Origin: Sporobacter sp963663605
Lineage (GTDB): Bacteria; Bacillota; Clostridia; Oscillospirales; Oscillospiraceae
Direction: 5' to 3'
DNA: 64,000 nt
Assembly (NCBI GenBank): GCA_963663605.2
Contig: CAXXVF010000002.1
Location: 2,976,001 to 3,040,000, forward strand
Positions 25,085-34,789 of the stretch are shown piece after piece. How positions within the stretch are numbered: position 1 is the first letter of the stretch; each line of letters starts with the position of its first letter. The translations under genes and the position numbers were made by a program. Under the pieces are notes generated by a model. It had not been told where the DNA came from and did no database searches. It was given only the letters and a program-made list of their open reading frames with translations.

Positions 25085-26602
25085 TCATATTGTCGAGCCG
25101 ATGATGTTGTCAAGATATCTGAAAGACAATTCAATATACAGATTCTCATCCGAATCGTCCAGATCGACACCCGTAAGCCGGGCGATCCGTTCGATGCGTT
25201 TAATCAGCGTTGTCCGATGGATGTAAAGGCTTTCCGCAGCGTGTGTATAATTGAATTTATTCCTATAGAAAGTCCGCAGCGTTTTATAGAATTCGGTATT
25301 GTTATTCTGGTCATATTCATATAAGTTTAAAAGCACTTTGCTGCAGATCTGTTCCGGTGTGAAATTCTGCGTTCCGAATTTAAGCAGGTGCAAAAGAACA
25401 TAATCGTCAAATCGGTAGTACCAATACATCGGATTGACCTCCCGGCCGATAGCAACGGCCAGTTCCGTCTGCCTGTAATATGACGGAAGCTTGTCAAGCC
25501 CGTGAAATGACCTGCTCAGACCGGCCAGCAGCAGACCGTCGCGCAGAAAATACGCCAAATCCTGTAAAAAGCTTTTTTCGCTTTTTTCATTATAAACGTC
25601 CAGATTCAGGAATACCGCGACATATGCGTCTTTTTCTACGGCACAGCTGCCGGGCCAAAGCTTCTCCAGATGCGGTATCAGGTAAGTTGCGTGCAATTGC
25701 CATTCATGCCGGAATTCGGGCTGCAGGCGGATAATAATATACTCGTCTTCATATGACCAGCCGATTTCCTTGAGTTTGTACGTTATATATTGTGATTCCA
25801 TCGGCGTATTGTTGAGCAGCCCGATAAAAATCTCGCGCAGCGAAGACATGGACTCGTTGTTGATGAGGAAAGAACCTGATATCCGCAACATAACGTCAAG
25901 CTTGGAAACGAGAAAACGCAGGAGGTATATATAAGCGTCTTTTGACAGTTTGTTATTATAAATCAGCGTTACCCTTCCCAGATATCGGCCTTCTTTTTTG
26001 ATGTTGTGGGATATAAACAGATCAACGCCGCTGTTGAATTCAAAGATGCCCTCTTTATGAAGCCCCTGGCCGAAATGCGGGTCGGTAATCAAATCGCCCA
26101 TGATGCTGTCCGATATTTTGTTGTCCGGGTTTCGAAACGTATCGGCATCCTTGGAAGAGATCGCTATAACAGAGAAATTGGCATCCACTAAAGACATAGC
26201 GCAGTCCAGATATTTGGACGAACACTTGATTATAGCCGGGTAATTCGCGTCTTCATCAATGAGCCTGTTGAGTTCGTTTTCCCACGCGTCATAATAGTTG
26301 AATATTTTTTGAAGTGCGTTGAGAAGCTGAACTGGCTGGACGGTTTCAGGAAGCGACATCCATTCCACGTTAGGCGCAGGGATGTCACAAGGCAGTTTGC
26401 CGATTGAAATATAAGCGCCACTGCCCAGGCTTTCAGGTTTTATATCATTTGACGGCAGGATGCAGATATGACCGGGCCTATCGGTTCCGCTGTCATAAAA
26501 AAACGGCCGTCCCACAACAGTATTTCTATTGCTGGATTGCGCATAGGTTATATCATATTGTTCCAGCAGGCAGTCAAAGATCAATTCGGTTGTCAGCTTC
26601 AT
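25085..26602 (-). CDS. PucR-type transcriptional regulator
   Basis: 505 residues. Start at 26602 (MKLTTELIF), because the GGAGGA that would lie inside a frame from 26617 is its ribosome site. The C-terminal 65 residues form the PucR helix-turn-helix (TLRTFYRNKFNYTHAAESLYIHRTTLIKRIERI, seen in parts). The middle resembles the CdaR/GGDEF-like module of this family, and the N-terminal 150 residues are not recognised. PucR/CdaR proteins usually sense a catabolic substrate and activate nearby genes. It follows OYE-2 by 82 bases on the same strand and converges with ABC system 1, so these are its likely targets (inference). Confidence 0.85.
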   Translation of the reverse strand: MKLTTELIFDCLLEQYDITYAQSSNRNTVVGRPFFYDSGTDRPGHICILPSNDIKPESLGSGAYISIGKLPCDIPAPNVEWMSLPETVQPVQLLNALQKIFNYYDAWENELNRLIDEDANYPAIIKCSSKYLDCAMSLVDANFSVIAISSKDADTFRNPDNKISDSIMGDLITDPHFGQGLHKEGIFEFNSGVDLFISHNIKKEGRYLGRVTLIYNNKLSKDAYIYLLRFLVSKLDVMLRISGSFLINNESMSSLREIFIGLLNNTPMESQYITYKLKEIGWSYEDEYIIIRLQPEFRHEWQLHATYLIPHLEKLWPGSCAVEKDAYVAVFLNLDVYNEKSEKSFLQDLAYFLRDGLLLAGLSRSFHGLDKLPSYYRQTELAVAIGREVNPMYWYYRFDDYVLLHLLKFGTQNFTPEQICSKVLLNLYEYDQNNNTEFYKTLRTFYRNKFNYTHAAESLYIHRTTLIKRIERIARLTGVDLDDSDENLYIELSFRYLDNIIGSTI

Positions 26603-26684
26603 ATCTGATTCCTCCAATTAATTCCGCGCAAGCAGTAAAACATCGGCGTTAAATATATCATATGCGGAATCAAGTCCGTTTTCA

Positions 26685-28628
26685 TCATAGTCTGCCGATA
26701 TTTTTGACTGCAGCGTCCGCCATGGAAGTGGCCTGCATAATGTTTTTGGGGGTCCCGCAGTCTCCGATGATATAAAACATTGGCGCGCAAGCGCGCAGTG
26801 CGTCCGCCTGTTCGAACAAGGGCGCCTGCCCGACGGCATAGATGACCCTGTCGGCCTCGAAAAACAAATCAGACCCGTCTTTGCTGCAAAAAACGCCCTT
26901 GTCTGTGATCCGCGCAGCTTTTACGCCCAGAGCCAAGCAGATTTTCTGTTTTTCTATCTCGACGTCCAGAGCCAGCTGGTGCAGTATGTTGCCGCCGTTG
27001 TTCAAAGCGGGAAGCATCTCGACAATGGTGACCTCGCGGCCTTCGCGTCCCAAATGGATGGCCAGCTCGATTCCGACAAGTCCGCCGCCCAAAACAACGA
27101 CTTTCCCGCCGGCGTCTTGAGTGTGCTCATACACATATTCCGCACTTAAGACGTTTTTTCCCTCGATGCCCTCGATCGGCGGCATGACCGGCCGCGCGCC
27201 GAGCGCGGCGATAATAACATCGGGGGCGATCTCCTTGGCCAGTTCCGGCGTCACTTCCGTATGGAGACGAACGTCGATCGGCGCTTTATGAACCATTCTG
27301 GTCTGATAATCCAGGTAGTCCTTAATCTTTTTCTTAAACGAAATGGATTCCTCACACTTCAGGACGCCGCCCAGCCGGCCGCTTTTTTCGCAGAGAATCA
27401 CTTTGTGACCGTCGCCCGCGGCCTGCAGGGCAGCCTGCATGCCGGAAATGCCGCCGCCCGCGACCAGGACCGTCTTTTTTGCGGCCGGCGGGAGCGCATA
27501 TCGGTTTTCGAGTTCCCGCCCGACAAGCGGGTTGACCGCGCAGTAAATCTGACCGTTTGTGATTAGGTTTGAAAAACAGGCAAGGCAGCGCAGGCAGGGG
27601 CGGATATCCTCAGGTTTCCCCATGCGGGCTTTAAGAGCGAGATCCGTATCGGCCATGATCGCCCGTGCTGTTTCGACGACGTCCGCCTGTCCGGATGCGA
27701 TGATCTCTTCCATCAGTTCCGGATCGCAGTGCGCGCCGACGGTAGCCACCGGCGTTTTAACGTGTTTTTTTACAGCGGATGCATATTTGACGTTACAGCT
27801 GTCTTCGCAGAAGATACTCGGGTGGGTAACGGTAAAGACCTCCGGACGCTCATGATGGCCGGCTGAGACATGAATCAGATCAACGTGGCCGTCGAGCATT
27901 TTGGCAATCGCGATACCTTCATCCAGATCGTAGCCAAGCGGCGTTATTTCCGAACCGCTCATGCGGATCTCGATTGGAAATCCGGGGCCCACGCTTTTCC
28001 GTACGGCTTCGATGACGGCCAGCGGAAAACGCATGCGGTTTTCCAGACTGCCGCCCCACCTGTCCCGGCGGAGGTTGACTTTTGAGGACATGAACTGACT
28101 GAACAGCCAGCCGTGACCGCCGTGAATCGTCACCATGCCGAAGCCGCATTGTTTGGCCCAGGCGGCGGCTTTTGCATATGCGTTTATTGTCTCGGCAATA
28201 ATTTCTTCCGGCATCTCGAAGTATTCGTTGCCATGGGCATCAATGCCGCCGACCGGGCCGTAAACTTTGTTGCCTGCCAATCTTGATCCGGCTGCGTACA
28301 GTCCGGCATGCTGGAGTTCCACGGAAGCCACGGTCCCTTGCCGGTTAACGGCGGCTGAAAGCAGATTCAAAGACCGGTGTGTCGCCGGATCGTCCAGATG
28401 GACCATAAACTCTCCGTAAAGGCCGTGCGTTGTTTCAACGACACAGTCGCCGACGCAGACGGAAGCAACGCCGCCCATGGCTTTCTGTTCATAAAAGGCA
28501 ATGCACTCCGCATTCGGCCTGTTTTTTGAATCCAGAGCCCGCTCCGAGATCGGAGAGGCAAATATTCTGTTTTTGAAAAGTGTCTTACCGAGCCGTATGG
28601 GCTCAAAAAGATTTGGATACTTCAGCAT
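26685..28628 (-). CDS. OYE-2: Old Yellow Enzyme-type FMN/[4Fe-4S]/FAD oxidoreductase
   Basis: 647 residues from ATG 28628, with AAAGGAG eight bases ahead (an ATG ten codons earlier lacks a site). Same layout as OYE-1: FMN barrel with HGGHGWLFSQFMS (Trp for the usual Tyr), SAGHHE, the cluster motif CLRCLACF-x10-C, FAD loop VLVAGGGISGMQAA and VVVLGGGLVGIELA. Its N-terminus, MLKYPNLFEPIRLGKTLFKN, is closest in wording to OYE-4. Forms a two-gene unit with the PucR-type regulator. The substrate is unknown. Confidence 0.88.
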   Translation of the reverse strand: MLKYPNLFEPIRLGKTLFKNRIFASPISERALDSKNRPNAECIAFYEQKAMGGVASVCVGDCVVETTHGLYGEFMVHLDDPATHRSLNLLSAAVNRQGTVASVELQHAGLYAAGSRLAGNKVYGPVGGIDAHGNEYFEMPEEIIAETINAYAKAAAWAKQCGFGMVTIHGGHGWLFSQFMSSKVNLRRDRWGGSLENRMRFPLAVIEAVRKSVGPGFPIEIRMSGSEITPLGYDLDEGIAIAKMLDGHVDLIHVSAGHHERPEVFTVTHPSIFCEDSCNVKYASAVKKHVKTPVATVGAHCDPELMEEIIASGQADVVETARAIMADTDLALKARMGKPEDIRPCLRCLACFSNLITNGQIYCAVNPLVGRELENRYALPPAAKKTVLVAGGGISGMQAALQAAGDGHKVILCEKSGRLGGVLKCEESISFKKKIKDYLDYQTRMVHKAPIDVRLHTEVTPELAKEIAPDVIIAALGARPVMPPIEGIEGKNVLSAEYVYEHTQDAGGKVVVLGGGLVGIELAIHLGREGREVTIVEMLPALNNGGNILHQLALDVEIEKQKICLALGVKAARITDKGVFCSKDGSDLFFEADRVIYAVGQAPLFEQADALRACAPMFYIIGDCGTPKNIMQATSMADAAVKNIGRL

Positions 28629-28815
28629 AGCAATATTCTCCTTTGAAGCTAAATTCATAAAGATATAATATCGGAAATAACAGGATGTTTCAATAGGATA
28701 TAAAAATAACGGAAATTACCACAGGCGCAAGGCAAAACAACAAAATGCCGGAGACAACGGGCGCAAAGGGATAAACGTCAAACAGAAAAAAACACATTAA
28801 AAATGGAAAGCGCAC

Positions 28816-28844
28816 TTGACATTATTCCGACCGTGTGTTATTGT
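28816..28844 (+). promoter_or_regulatory. promoter of the XRE gene
   Basis: TTGACA, 17-base spacer, TATTGT, about 40 bases before the TTG start. Confidence 0.65.
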
Positions 28845-28852
28845 AATAATGT

Positions 28853-28864
28853 AAAGTATACTTT
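28853..28864. promoter_or_regulatory. palindromic operator AAAGTATACTTT
   Basis: A perfect 12-base palindrome just downstream of the -10 box and before the ribosome site. Placement suits autorepression by the small XRE protein it precedes. Confidence 0.55.
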
Positions 28865-28881
28865 CCGTCGGAGGCGGTCCA

Positions 28882-29079
28882 TTGAAAAACAGATTGGAAG
28901 AAATCCGAAAATCACGCGGTATCCGGCAGGAAGAGCTGGCGGCGGCGCTGGAGGTGTCGCGGCAGACGATCGGCTCTTTGGAAAACGGCCGGTACAATCC
29001 GTCTATCATTCTGGCGTTTAAGATTGCGCGTTATTTCGGTATGAGCATTGAAGAAATATTCATTTATGAGGAGGCGTAA
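28882..29079 (+). CDS. small XRE-family (YozG-like) transcriptional regulator
   Basis: 65 residues from TTG 28882 with GGAGGCGG upstream. Nearly the whole protein is a Cro/C1 helix-turn-helix (QEELAAALEVSRQTIGSLEN). It ends with the GMSIEEIFIYEE tail common to this short type. The membrane protein gene begins three bases after the stop, a frequent pairing. Confidence 0.9.
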   Translation: MKNRLEEIRKSRGIRQEELAAALEVSRQTIGSLENGRYNPSIILAFKIARYFGMSIEEIFIYEEA

Positions 29080-29081
29080 GT

Positions 29082-29519
29082 ATGCTGTGCAGAATCATAA
29101 AAAACAAAAGGTACTGGTATCTGCTGATACTTGTAGGGGCCGTTTCACTGGCATTCGGATTGATCGGCGTGCTGACGGAGCCGCAGGCGTCGGGCAATAT
29201 CGCGATGCTCCTCGGCATGTTCACGGGGCTGGGTGGCACGCTGTTTGTTTTCAGTATCATCCGGCTTTTATACCTGAGATTTGCGCCCGCGGCTAAACTT
29301 AAACAGGAAGAGATCAACAGGAACGACGAGCGGAATATCCAGGTTGCCCGCGCTGCGTCCGCAGCGGCGAATACGGCCGTAACAATAATGCTTACCATTA
29401 TGGCTTTTGCCTTTGTATTGATGGGCTATAAGGTCCCGGGGTATATTGCGGTAGGAGCCATATGGGTGCAGGCGATCGTAACTGTAATCGCGCAGCGCAT
29501 CTGCGAAAAGAAAATGTAA
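29082..29519 (+). CDS. DUF2178-like membrane protein
   Basis: 145 residues with four hydrophobic helices in two pairs. They are separated by a charged loop reading EINRNDERNIQVARAASA, the mark of DUF2178-type proteins that accompany XRE regulators. The role is unknown; co-regulation with the adjacent regulator is likely. Confidence 0.75.
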   Translation: MLCRIIKNKRYWYLLILVGAVSLAFGLIGVLTEPQASGNIAMLLGMFTGLGGTLFVFSIIRLLYLRFAPAAKLKQEEINRNDERNIQVARAASAAANTAVTIMLTIMAFAFVLMGYKVPGYIAVGAIWVQAIVTVIAQRICEKKM

Positions 29520-29534
29520 CGCCACAACGACAAG

Positions 29535-29558
29535 CAGCCGGCCCGAAAGGGCCGGCTG
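29535..29558 (+). terminator. hairpin after the DUF2178-like gene
   Basis: CAGCCGGCCC-GAAA-GGGCCGGCTG, followed by TTTCAG. A very stable stem but a short U-tail. Confidence 0.65.
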
Positions 29559-29777
29559 TTTCAGACTGTAGACAACTATCGTCTGCCGTCTTAAACGTCC
29601 AATCGCCGTGCGATTTAATATTCGCCGCCGACGGCGAGTTGTCTGGTCTCGGCGACGAAAATTGTTTAATATCAATGCATTGAGGGATTCATTTCCGAAA
29701 AGCATTACTTTGCGAGCACCTCAGTGCGAGAACTCCGTTTTTTTCGACAAAGGTATCGAAGATATCTTTGGTGATAG

Positions 29778-30920
29778 CTAAAAGTATTCCGTGACGACGA
29801 GTTTTCCCATGTCCTTGAGTTTGCCGATAATCAGCCGGATGGTCGTTTCCCGGGGGAGGATACCGAGCTGTTTGAACACAAGCTCGTTATGCGCGTCGTT
29901 TACGGACCGGCCGATGATGAACGTGACGACGTCGGTTTCCATAAGCATTGCGCAAAGCCGTTCGGCCGGCGATTTGTGTACGAAATGCTCCGGGTTTTCA
30001 TCCAGGATATTGTTGATCTGGTTGAGGATGACGGCGCCTTCCGTGATCATATCCATGCCGTCCATCTGGTATTCCGGCGGACTGCCAAAGGACGTGCCGG
30101 GACTCTTGAGCCGGATCTCCCTGCCCAGTTCCCGCGCGAGGACCTCGGACGTTGTGGAACCGCAAACGGCATGCTTTCCGCTTGACGCCATGAACCGCTC
30201 GACAAAGGCGCGGTCCTTGGATTTGATGGCCGGCGGTCCGCTGAGAATGGTGATCTCCCTAGCGGTCCGGCAGTTTAAGACGGCGACCGTCGTGTCGTCT
30301 TCGTGACGGCCGCCCGATATGCGCTCGGTCATCTCAAGGATTTTATCCGGGATATCGGAAAGAGGAATGCCCTGACTGAAGCAGTAATTCAGATACTCGG
30401 CTATGCCCTCGGAACCGATGCCGAAGGTATATCCGTGGCCCAGGCCCGCCTGGGTGACCCCGTCGGAACACAGGATCAGGCTGTCCCCGACGTTCAGAGT
30501 TCCGGAGGCCTCTCCGATGACCTCGTAGCCCGCCGTGTAAAAACGCGGCTTTAAAACCGTTGCCACGCCGTCCCGGATGAGGATCGGCTCCGGCGCTTCA
30601 TAGCTGTAAACGGCAAATTGTCCGTCATGCAGGATGCGGGCTGCCGAGAAAGCGGAGAAAGGGATGTCCTCCTGACGGGCCCGGTGCATCGAGTCGGCGA
30701 CCATTTCGCACGCGTGCCCCTGCGACAAGCCCGATTTGATCAGTTCGGAAAGGCGGCTTGCGCATGAAATGGCGGCAATATTGGCGTATACGCCCGAACC
30801 GATGCCGTCGCACAGGATGAATTCTGTATAGTCGAACGTCCGGTCGCTGAGAAACGAATCGCCGCAGACGATCTTACCGGTTTTTATTGACTGGCGCACG
30901 TTGTCCTCAAAAAACTTCAA
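29778..30920 (-). CDS. SpoIIE/PPM-type serine phosphatase beside the sensory hydrogenase
   Basis: 380 residues. Residues 1-215 are a SpoIIE-like PP2C domain: FILCDGIGSG holds a metal-binding Asp, LILCSDGVTQAG the next, and GGRHEDDTTVAVLNC the last Asp pair. Residues 220-380 form an unrecognised domain (FVERFMASSGKHAVCGSTTSE, then helical) that may bind a partner. The gene starts 12 bases after the hydrogenase-like PAS protein, so the two are coupled; sensory [FeFe]-hydrogenases with a neighbouring PP2C phosphatase are a known arrangement. The likely output is Ser/Thr dephosphorylation in response to H2 or redox state (inference). Confidence 0.85.
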   Translation of the reverse strand: MKFFEDNVRQSIKTGKIVCGDSFLSDRTFDYTEFILCDGIGSGVYANIAAISCASRLSELIKSGLSQGHACEMVADSMHRARQEDIPFSAFSAARILHDGQFAVYSYEAPEPILIRDGVATVLKPRFYTAGYEVIGEASGTLNVGDSLILCSDGVTQAGLGHGYTFGIGSEGIAEYLNYCFSQGIPLSDIPDKILEMTERISGGRHEDDTTVAVLNCRTAREITILSGPPAIKSKDRAFVERFMASSGKHAVCGSTTSEVLARELGREIRLKSPGTSFGSPPEYQMDGMDMITEGAVILNQINNILDENPEHFVHKSPAERLCAMLMETDVVTFIIGRSVNDAHNELVFKQLGILPRETTIRLIIGKLKDMGKLVVTEYF

Positions 30921-30931
30921 ACCGGTTCACC

Positions 30932-32665
30932 TCATATCGGGCCCTGTTCGTCATACAGGTCCATCAGATGCGTTACGAGTTCTTCGCTGCGCGCCGTACT
31001 CTTCCCGAGGTAATGCGCCATCTCCTGTGAAAACTTGATTTGATGGTCCAAAAGTTCACGGGCTTGTTCCATTGTTTGCTTTTTGATCAGGTCGATCTGC
31101 GCGTCGTCGAATTTGATCTTCGTGACGTCTGTATAAAGCCCGACATATTGCCGCTCTGCCGGCAGCTTATAGAGCTGCTCGTGGTACTTTTTGCCGTATT
31201 TGCTTCGGATGGCCTCAAACTGATCGGTCGCGCCGGAGGCCATTTTTTCATAGCCGTCGGCGTCCACAAGATAGGATATCCGGCGGCCGAGGATACCGTT
31301 GTTGCACATGAACATCTTCTGGAAGGCCGGGTTCATGTGGATAATGCCAAGCTCGTTGTCCAAAATGACAACGCCGTTTGGGCTTGTTTCGATGATCCTG
31401 TCCGTCCGCTGCTGGGCAAGCCGGCGCATATAAGGAATGCACATTTCAGGTTCCGCCATGCCCCGAACGACGGCGATGGCGTGTTCCCGGCAGGACTCGT
31501 ACCCGCAGGCCCCGCAATTGAGCTGAAGCTCCGGATTGAGTTTGCCCATCGGCTCAAGTACGGCGTTGATTTTGCTCTCATCCACATCCTCCGTCAGAAG
31601 CGCCGCGCGGTCGTCTAAAAAGCCCGCCTGCGTTTTGACCGTCCGGTCGATGTCGGGCGGCTGCTCTGCGGAAGAATTCTCGGTATAGGAAATGACGTCC
31701 TGCTTTCTCATAAAGATATTTTTTTCGGTCGAGATGCCGGGGCCGTTGATGCAGCCGCCTTCGCAGAAAAGCGGCTCTACGATCTTGAAGTTCCATTTTG
31801 ACGGCGGGATGTTCAAAAGATTAATGACGTTGGCCGCTCCGCTGATATGAACGACGTCCGGGCTCGTCCCGTCGCTGTCGATGTCGCCTGTCTTCAAAAG
31901 GCCGCCCTGAAGCGGGAAAAGGCGCGCGTTCTGCAGGTCTCCGTAGCTTTCAAATCCGCTTTCCGTGCAGGTCGCGAGATCGATCTTCTCCTCTTCAAGC
32001 CAGCCCAGAAGCTCGGTGAACGTCAGCACGGCGTCGACGGCGTCCAGGTTTTCCGGACGCAGCGCCTCAAGCTTCTTAGCGGCGCACGGACCGATAAAAA
32101 CGACGGCTGTATCGTCGCCCAGCCTCTTTTTTAAGAGGCGTCCGTGCGCGACCATTGGAGAAACGACGGGGATGAGCATATCGATGAATTCCGGCCGGTA
32201 TTTTTCGATGAAATTGACGACGGCGGGGCAGGCCGTGCAGATGCTGCCCTCGTCTAAATGCTCGATCGTTTCCTCCGCGACGAGCAGCGCGCCTTCGGCG
32301 GTTTCGGAAACGTATGAGAAGCCCAGCCGCCTGAGAGCCGACGGCAGACGGGTGGCGCGCCACCCGTCAAAAACGGCGGCAAACGACGGCGCAACGCTGG
32401 CCGCGACCTTCCTGCCGGATGCCAGCAGTTCTTTGACCGCGTAAAGACTGGAGCGGATCGTTTTGGCGTGCTGCGGGCATTCCCGGACGCACGTGCCGCA
32501 TTTGATACACAGGTCGTCCTCGATATATGCCTGGCCGTCCCGGACACTGATGGCCTTGACGGGACATACGCGGACACACCGGTAACAGTCCTGGCAATTG
32601 GCGGTTACCGTATAAACGGTATTGTATTTTTCGTGTTGTCGGGCATCGCCCATGATTTCAGACAT
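30932..32665 (-). CDS. putative sensory [FeFe]-hydrogenase (HydS-like) with PAS domain
   Basis: 577 residues. Two N-terminal [4Fe-4S] motifs (CQDCYRCVRVC and CIKCGTCVREC) are followed by a short hydrogenase domain with altered H-cluster motifs: TACPAV for TSCCPxW, GPCAAKK, and FCEGGCINGPG for MACPGGC. A CGACGYESC four-Cys Fe-S domain (near 385) and a PAS domain (about 430-530) follow, then a coiled helix. This is the make-up of the sensory lineage rather than a catalytic enzyme. It sits between hydA and the PPM phosphatase. GGGAGGTG lies upstream of ATG. Confidence 0.87.
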   Translation of the reverse strand: MSEIMGDARQHEKYNTVYTVTANCQDCYRCVRVCPVKAISVRDGQAYIEDDLCIKCGTCVRECPQHAKTIRSSLYAVKELLASGRKVAASVAPSFAAVFDGWRATRLPSALRRLGFSYVSETAEGALLVAEETIEHLDEGSICTACPAVVNFIEKYRPEFIDMLIPVVSPMVAHGRLLKKRLGDDTAVVFIGPCAAKKLEALRPENLDAVDAVLTFTELLGWLEEEKIDLATCTESGFESYGDLQNARLFPLQGGLLKTGDIDSDGTSPDVVHISGAANVINLLNIPPSKWNFKIVEPLFCEGGCINGPGISTEKNIFMRKQDVISYTENSSAEQPPDIDRTVKTQAGFLDDRAALLTEDVDESKINAVLEPMGKLNPELQLNCGACGYESCREHAIAVVRGMAEPEMCIPYMRRLAQQRTDRIIETSPNGVVILDNELGIIHMNPAFQKMFMCNNGILGRRISYLVDADGYEKMASGATDQFEAIRSKYGKKYHEQLYKLPAERQYVGLYTDVTKIKFDDAQIDLIKKQTMEQARELLDHQIKFSQEMAHYLGKSTARSEELVTHLMDLYDEQGPI

Positions 32666-32771
32666 TTACAAAACACCTCCCGGGGCGCTTTATTTCCATG
32701 CTTCAGTATACCAGAGTCGCTCCGGTTATACAATAAACCGCAAGTGCCGGTATTATCCATAAAGGGGGTAT

Positions 32772-32794
32772 GCGGCCGGCTTTGAGCCGGCCGC
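32772..32794 (-). terminator. GC-rich hairpin after hydA
   Basis: GCGGCCGGC/GCCGGCCGC stem with a 5-base loop, just beyond the hydA stop on the minus strand. No U-tail, so probably attenuation before the sensory pair. Confidence 0.55.
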
Positions 32795-32798
32795 TTCT

Positions 32799-34778
32799 TC
32801 ATATTATCTTTTCGATCTCCAGGGCCGCTTTCTCGATCGTGCAATGTTCGATGAGCCGGCCGTTTACTTTGAGGACGGGGCCCCGGTCGCACTGCTCGCT
32901 GCAGAAAGAGACCTTGAACTCTGTCACGTCCGCTATGCCGCGGCTGCGTACGTATTTCATAAGATGGGTGTACAGGTCCTGCGCGCCCCGTATGAAACAG
33001 CTCGTGCCGAAGCAGATGTCGAGATTCAGCACGGCGTTTTGCCGGTTTTCAAGGACGATTTCCTCGCCGGTTATACGCTTGCGGTTTTTATATTGCGTAT
33101 GCAGCAGCTCGTGCGCCTTGTGGCGGTCGAGATCCTCATTGTAGATCTTCTGCAGGTAGGGGTTTTCCTGAGACGAGTGGACCTGAAGCATCTTGTCGTT
33201 GTCATAAAGCCCCTTCGCGCGCGTCGGTATCGTCTGCCGGCCCTTGCCGACCGGCTGGCCGCCGCCGTTGATGCATCCGCCGGGGCAGGCCATGACCTCG
33301 ATGAGGTCAAACGTCTCTTCGCCGCTGCGGACCTTGTCGATCAGACGGCGCGCGTTGCCGAGTCCGCTGACGATGGCCAGGCGGAGCTTGACGCCGCCCA
33401 CGACCGCTTCCGTGATTTTTGTGCCGCTGTTGCCGCGAAGCTGACTGAACTCCTTGAACGTACCGCCGCCGAGCTTGTGGCTGGCATAGCGGAGCACGGC
33501 CTCGCTGACGCCGCCCGATGCCCCGAAGATGACGGCGGCACCGGACTTGAAGCCGAACGGCATATCGAAAGAAGCGGGCTCGAGCCGGTCAAACTCGATG
33601 CCGCGCTCTTTGATCATAAGCGCCAGCTCCTGCGTTGTTAAAACATAATCGACGTCCTTATTGCCGCCTTTACTGAATTCTTCCCGGTTGGCCTCTGATT
33701 TCTTAGCGGTGCAGGGCATGATGGAGACGACGACCAGCTTCTTCCGGGTGATGCCGAGCTCTTTTGTCAGCTGCTCTTTGCATAAAGAACCGAACATCTG
33801 CTGCGGCGAGCGGCAGGACGACAGGTTCGTAAGCATATCCGGATAATATTGCTCGGCGAATTTGATCCACGCCGGACAGCAGGATGTGAACTGCGGCAGC
33901 TTTTCGCCTTTTTGATAACGGTCAAGGAACTCGTTTCCCTCTTCGATGACGGTGAAGTCGGCGGCAAAGCAGGTGTCGTATATACGGTCGAAGCCCATCA
34001 TTTTGAGCGCCGCCACGATCTGTCCCGTGACGGTCGTACCGCTCTTAAAACCGAATTCCTCGCCGAGCGCGACGCGGACGGCCGGTGCGATCTGTACGAC
34101 GACCGTTTTTGACTTGTCGTAAATGGCGTCCCAAACTTCGCTCGTCTGATACTTTGGCGTCAGGGCCCCGACGGGGCAGACCTTGACGCACTGGCCGCAG
34201 CCCACGCACTCGACCTCGCCGATGCCCTTGTCAAAGCAGGGCGTGACGATGGCCTCAGCCCCGCGGCCCGCGAAGTCCAAAACGCCGACGGACTGTATCT
34301 CCCGGCATACGCGCACACAGTCGCCGCAGAGGACGCACTTTTTGGGATCTCTGAGGATGGCGTCGGAAGAATGGTCCATATTCGGAAACGTCTGCGTCTG
34401 TTTGAAGCGTACTTTCGTAACACCCAGCTGCCGGGCGATCTTCTGAAGCTGGCAGTCGCCGCTTTTCGGACAGGTCGTGCAGTTTTGATCGTGATTGGCA
34501 AGCAGCAGTTCGACGATCATCTTCCGCATATCCCGTATCTGTTTGGTGTTGGTGTGTACGATCATGCCTTCCTGTGCAGGCGTCGAGCAGGCCGGAACGA
34601 GCCCTCTGCCTTCGACCTCGACCATACACATGCGGCATGCGCCATACACGCTGATATCGGAGTGATAGCAGAAGGTCGGCAGTTCGATATGCGCTTTTCG
34701 GATGAGTTCCAATAGATTGCGCTCGTCCTCAACGGGGACTTCAATCGAGTCGATGACGGCGATTTTTGTTTTCATCAT
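32799..34778 (-). CDS. hydA: [FeFe]-hydrogenase catalytic subunit HydA (bifurcating type)
   Basis: 659 residues. In order: an N-terminal [2Fe-2S] domain (CYHSDISVYGACRMC), a His/Cys [4Fe-4S] segment (HDQNCTTCPKSGDC), and two [4Fe-4S] clusters (CVLCGDCVRVC, CVGCGQCVKVC). The H-cluster domain has TSCCPAW, MPCTAKKSE and MACPGGCINGGGQ. A C-terminal thioredoxin-like [2Fe-2S] domain has CFGTSC and CSEQC. This is the large subunit of NAD(H)/ferredoxin-linked HydABC hydrogenases. All ligands look intact. It follows hydB by 11 bases. Confidence 0.94.
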   Translation of the reverse strand: MMKTKIAVIDSIEVPVEDERNLLELIRKAHIELPTFCYHSDISVYGACRMCMVEVEGRGLVPACSTPAQEGMIVHTNTKQIRDMRKMIVELLLANHDQNCTTCPKSGDCQLQKIARQLGVTKVRFKQTQTFPNMDHSSDAILRDPKKCVLCGDCVRVCREIQSVGVLDFAGRGAEAIVTPCFDKGIGEVECVGCGQCVKVCPVGALTPKYQTSEVWDAIYDKSKTVVVQIAPAVRVALGEEFGFKSGTTVTGQIVAALKMMGFDRIYDTCFAADFTVIEEGNEFLDRYQKGEKLPQFTSCCPAWIKFAEQYYPDMLTNLSSCRSPQQMFGSLCKEQLTKELGITRKKLVVVSIMPCTAKKSEANREEFSKGGNKDVDYVLTTQELALMIKERGIEFDRLEPASFDMPFGFKSGAAVIFGASGGVSEAVLRYASHKLGGGTFKEFSQLRGNSGTKITEAVVGGVKLRLAIVSGLGNARRLIDKVRSGEETFDLIEVMACPGGCINGGGQPVGKGRQTIPTRAKGLYDNDKMLQVHSSQENPYLQKIYNEDLDRHKAHELLHTQYKNRKRITGEEIVLENRQNAVLNLDICFGTSCFIRGAQDLYTHLMKYVRSRGIADVTEFKVSFCSEQCDRGPVLKVNGRLIEHCTIEKAALEIEKII

Positions 34779-34789
34779 AGTGCCCCCTT

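Noticed and set aside
32844..33641. 265-codon plus-strand frame
   Set aside because: Antisense to hydA, which has all its motifs; no ribosome site.
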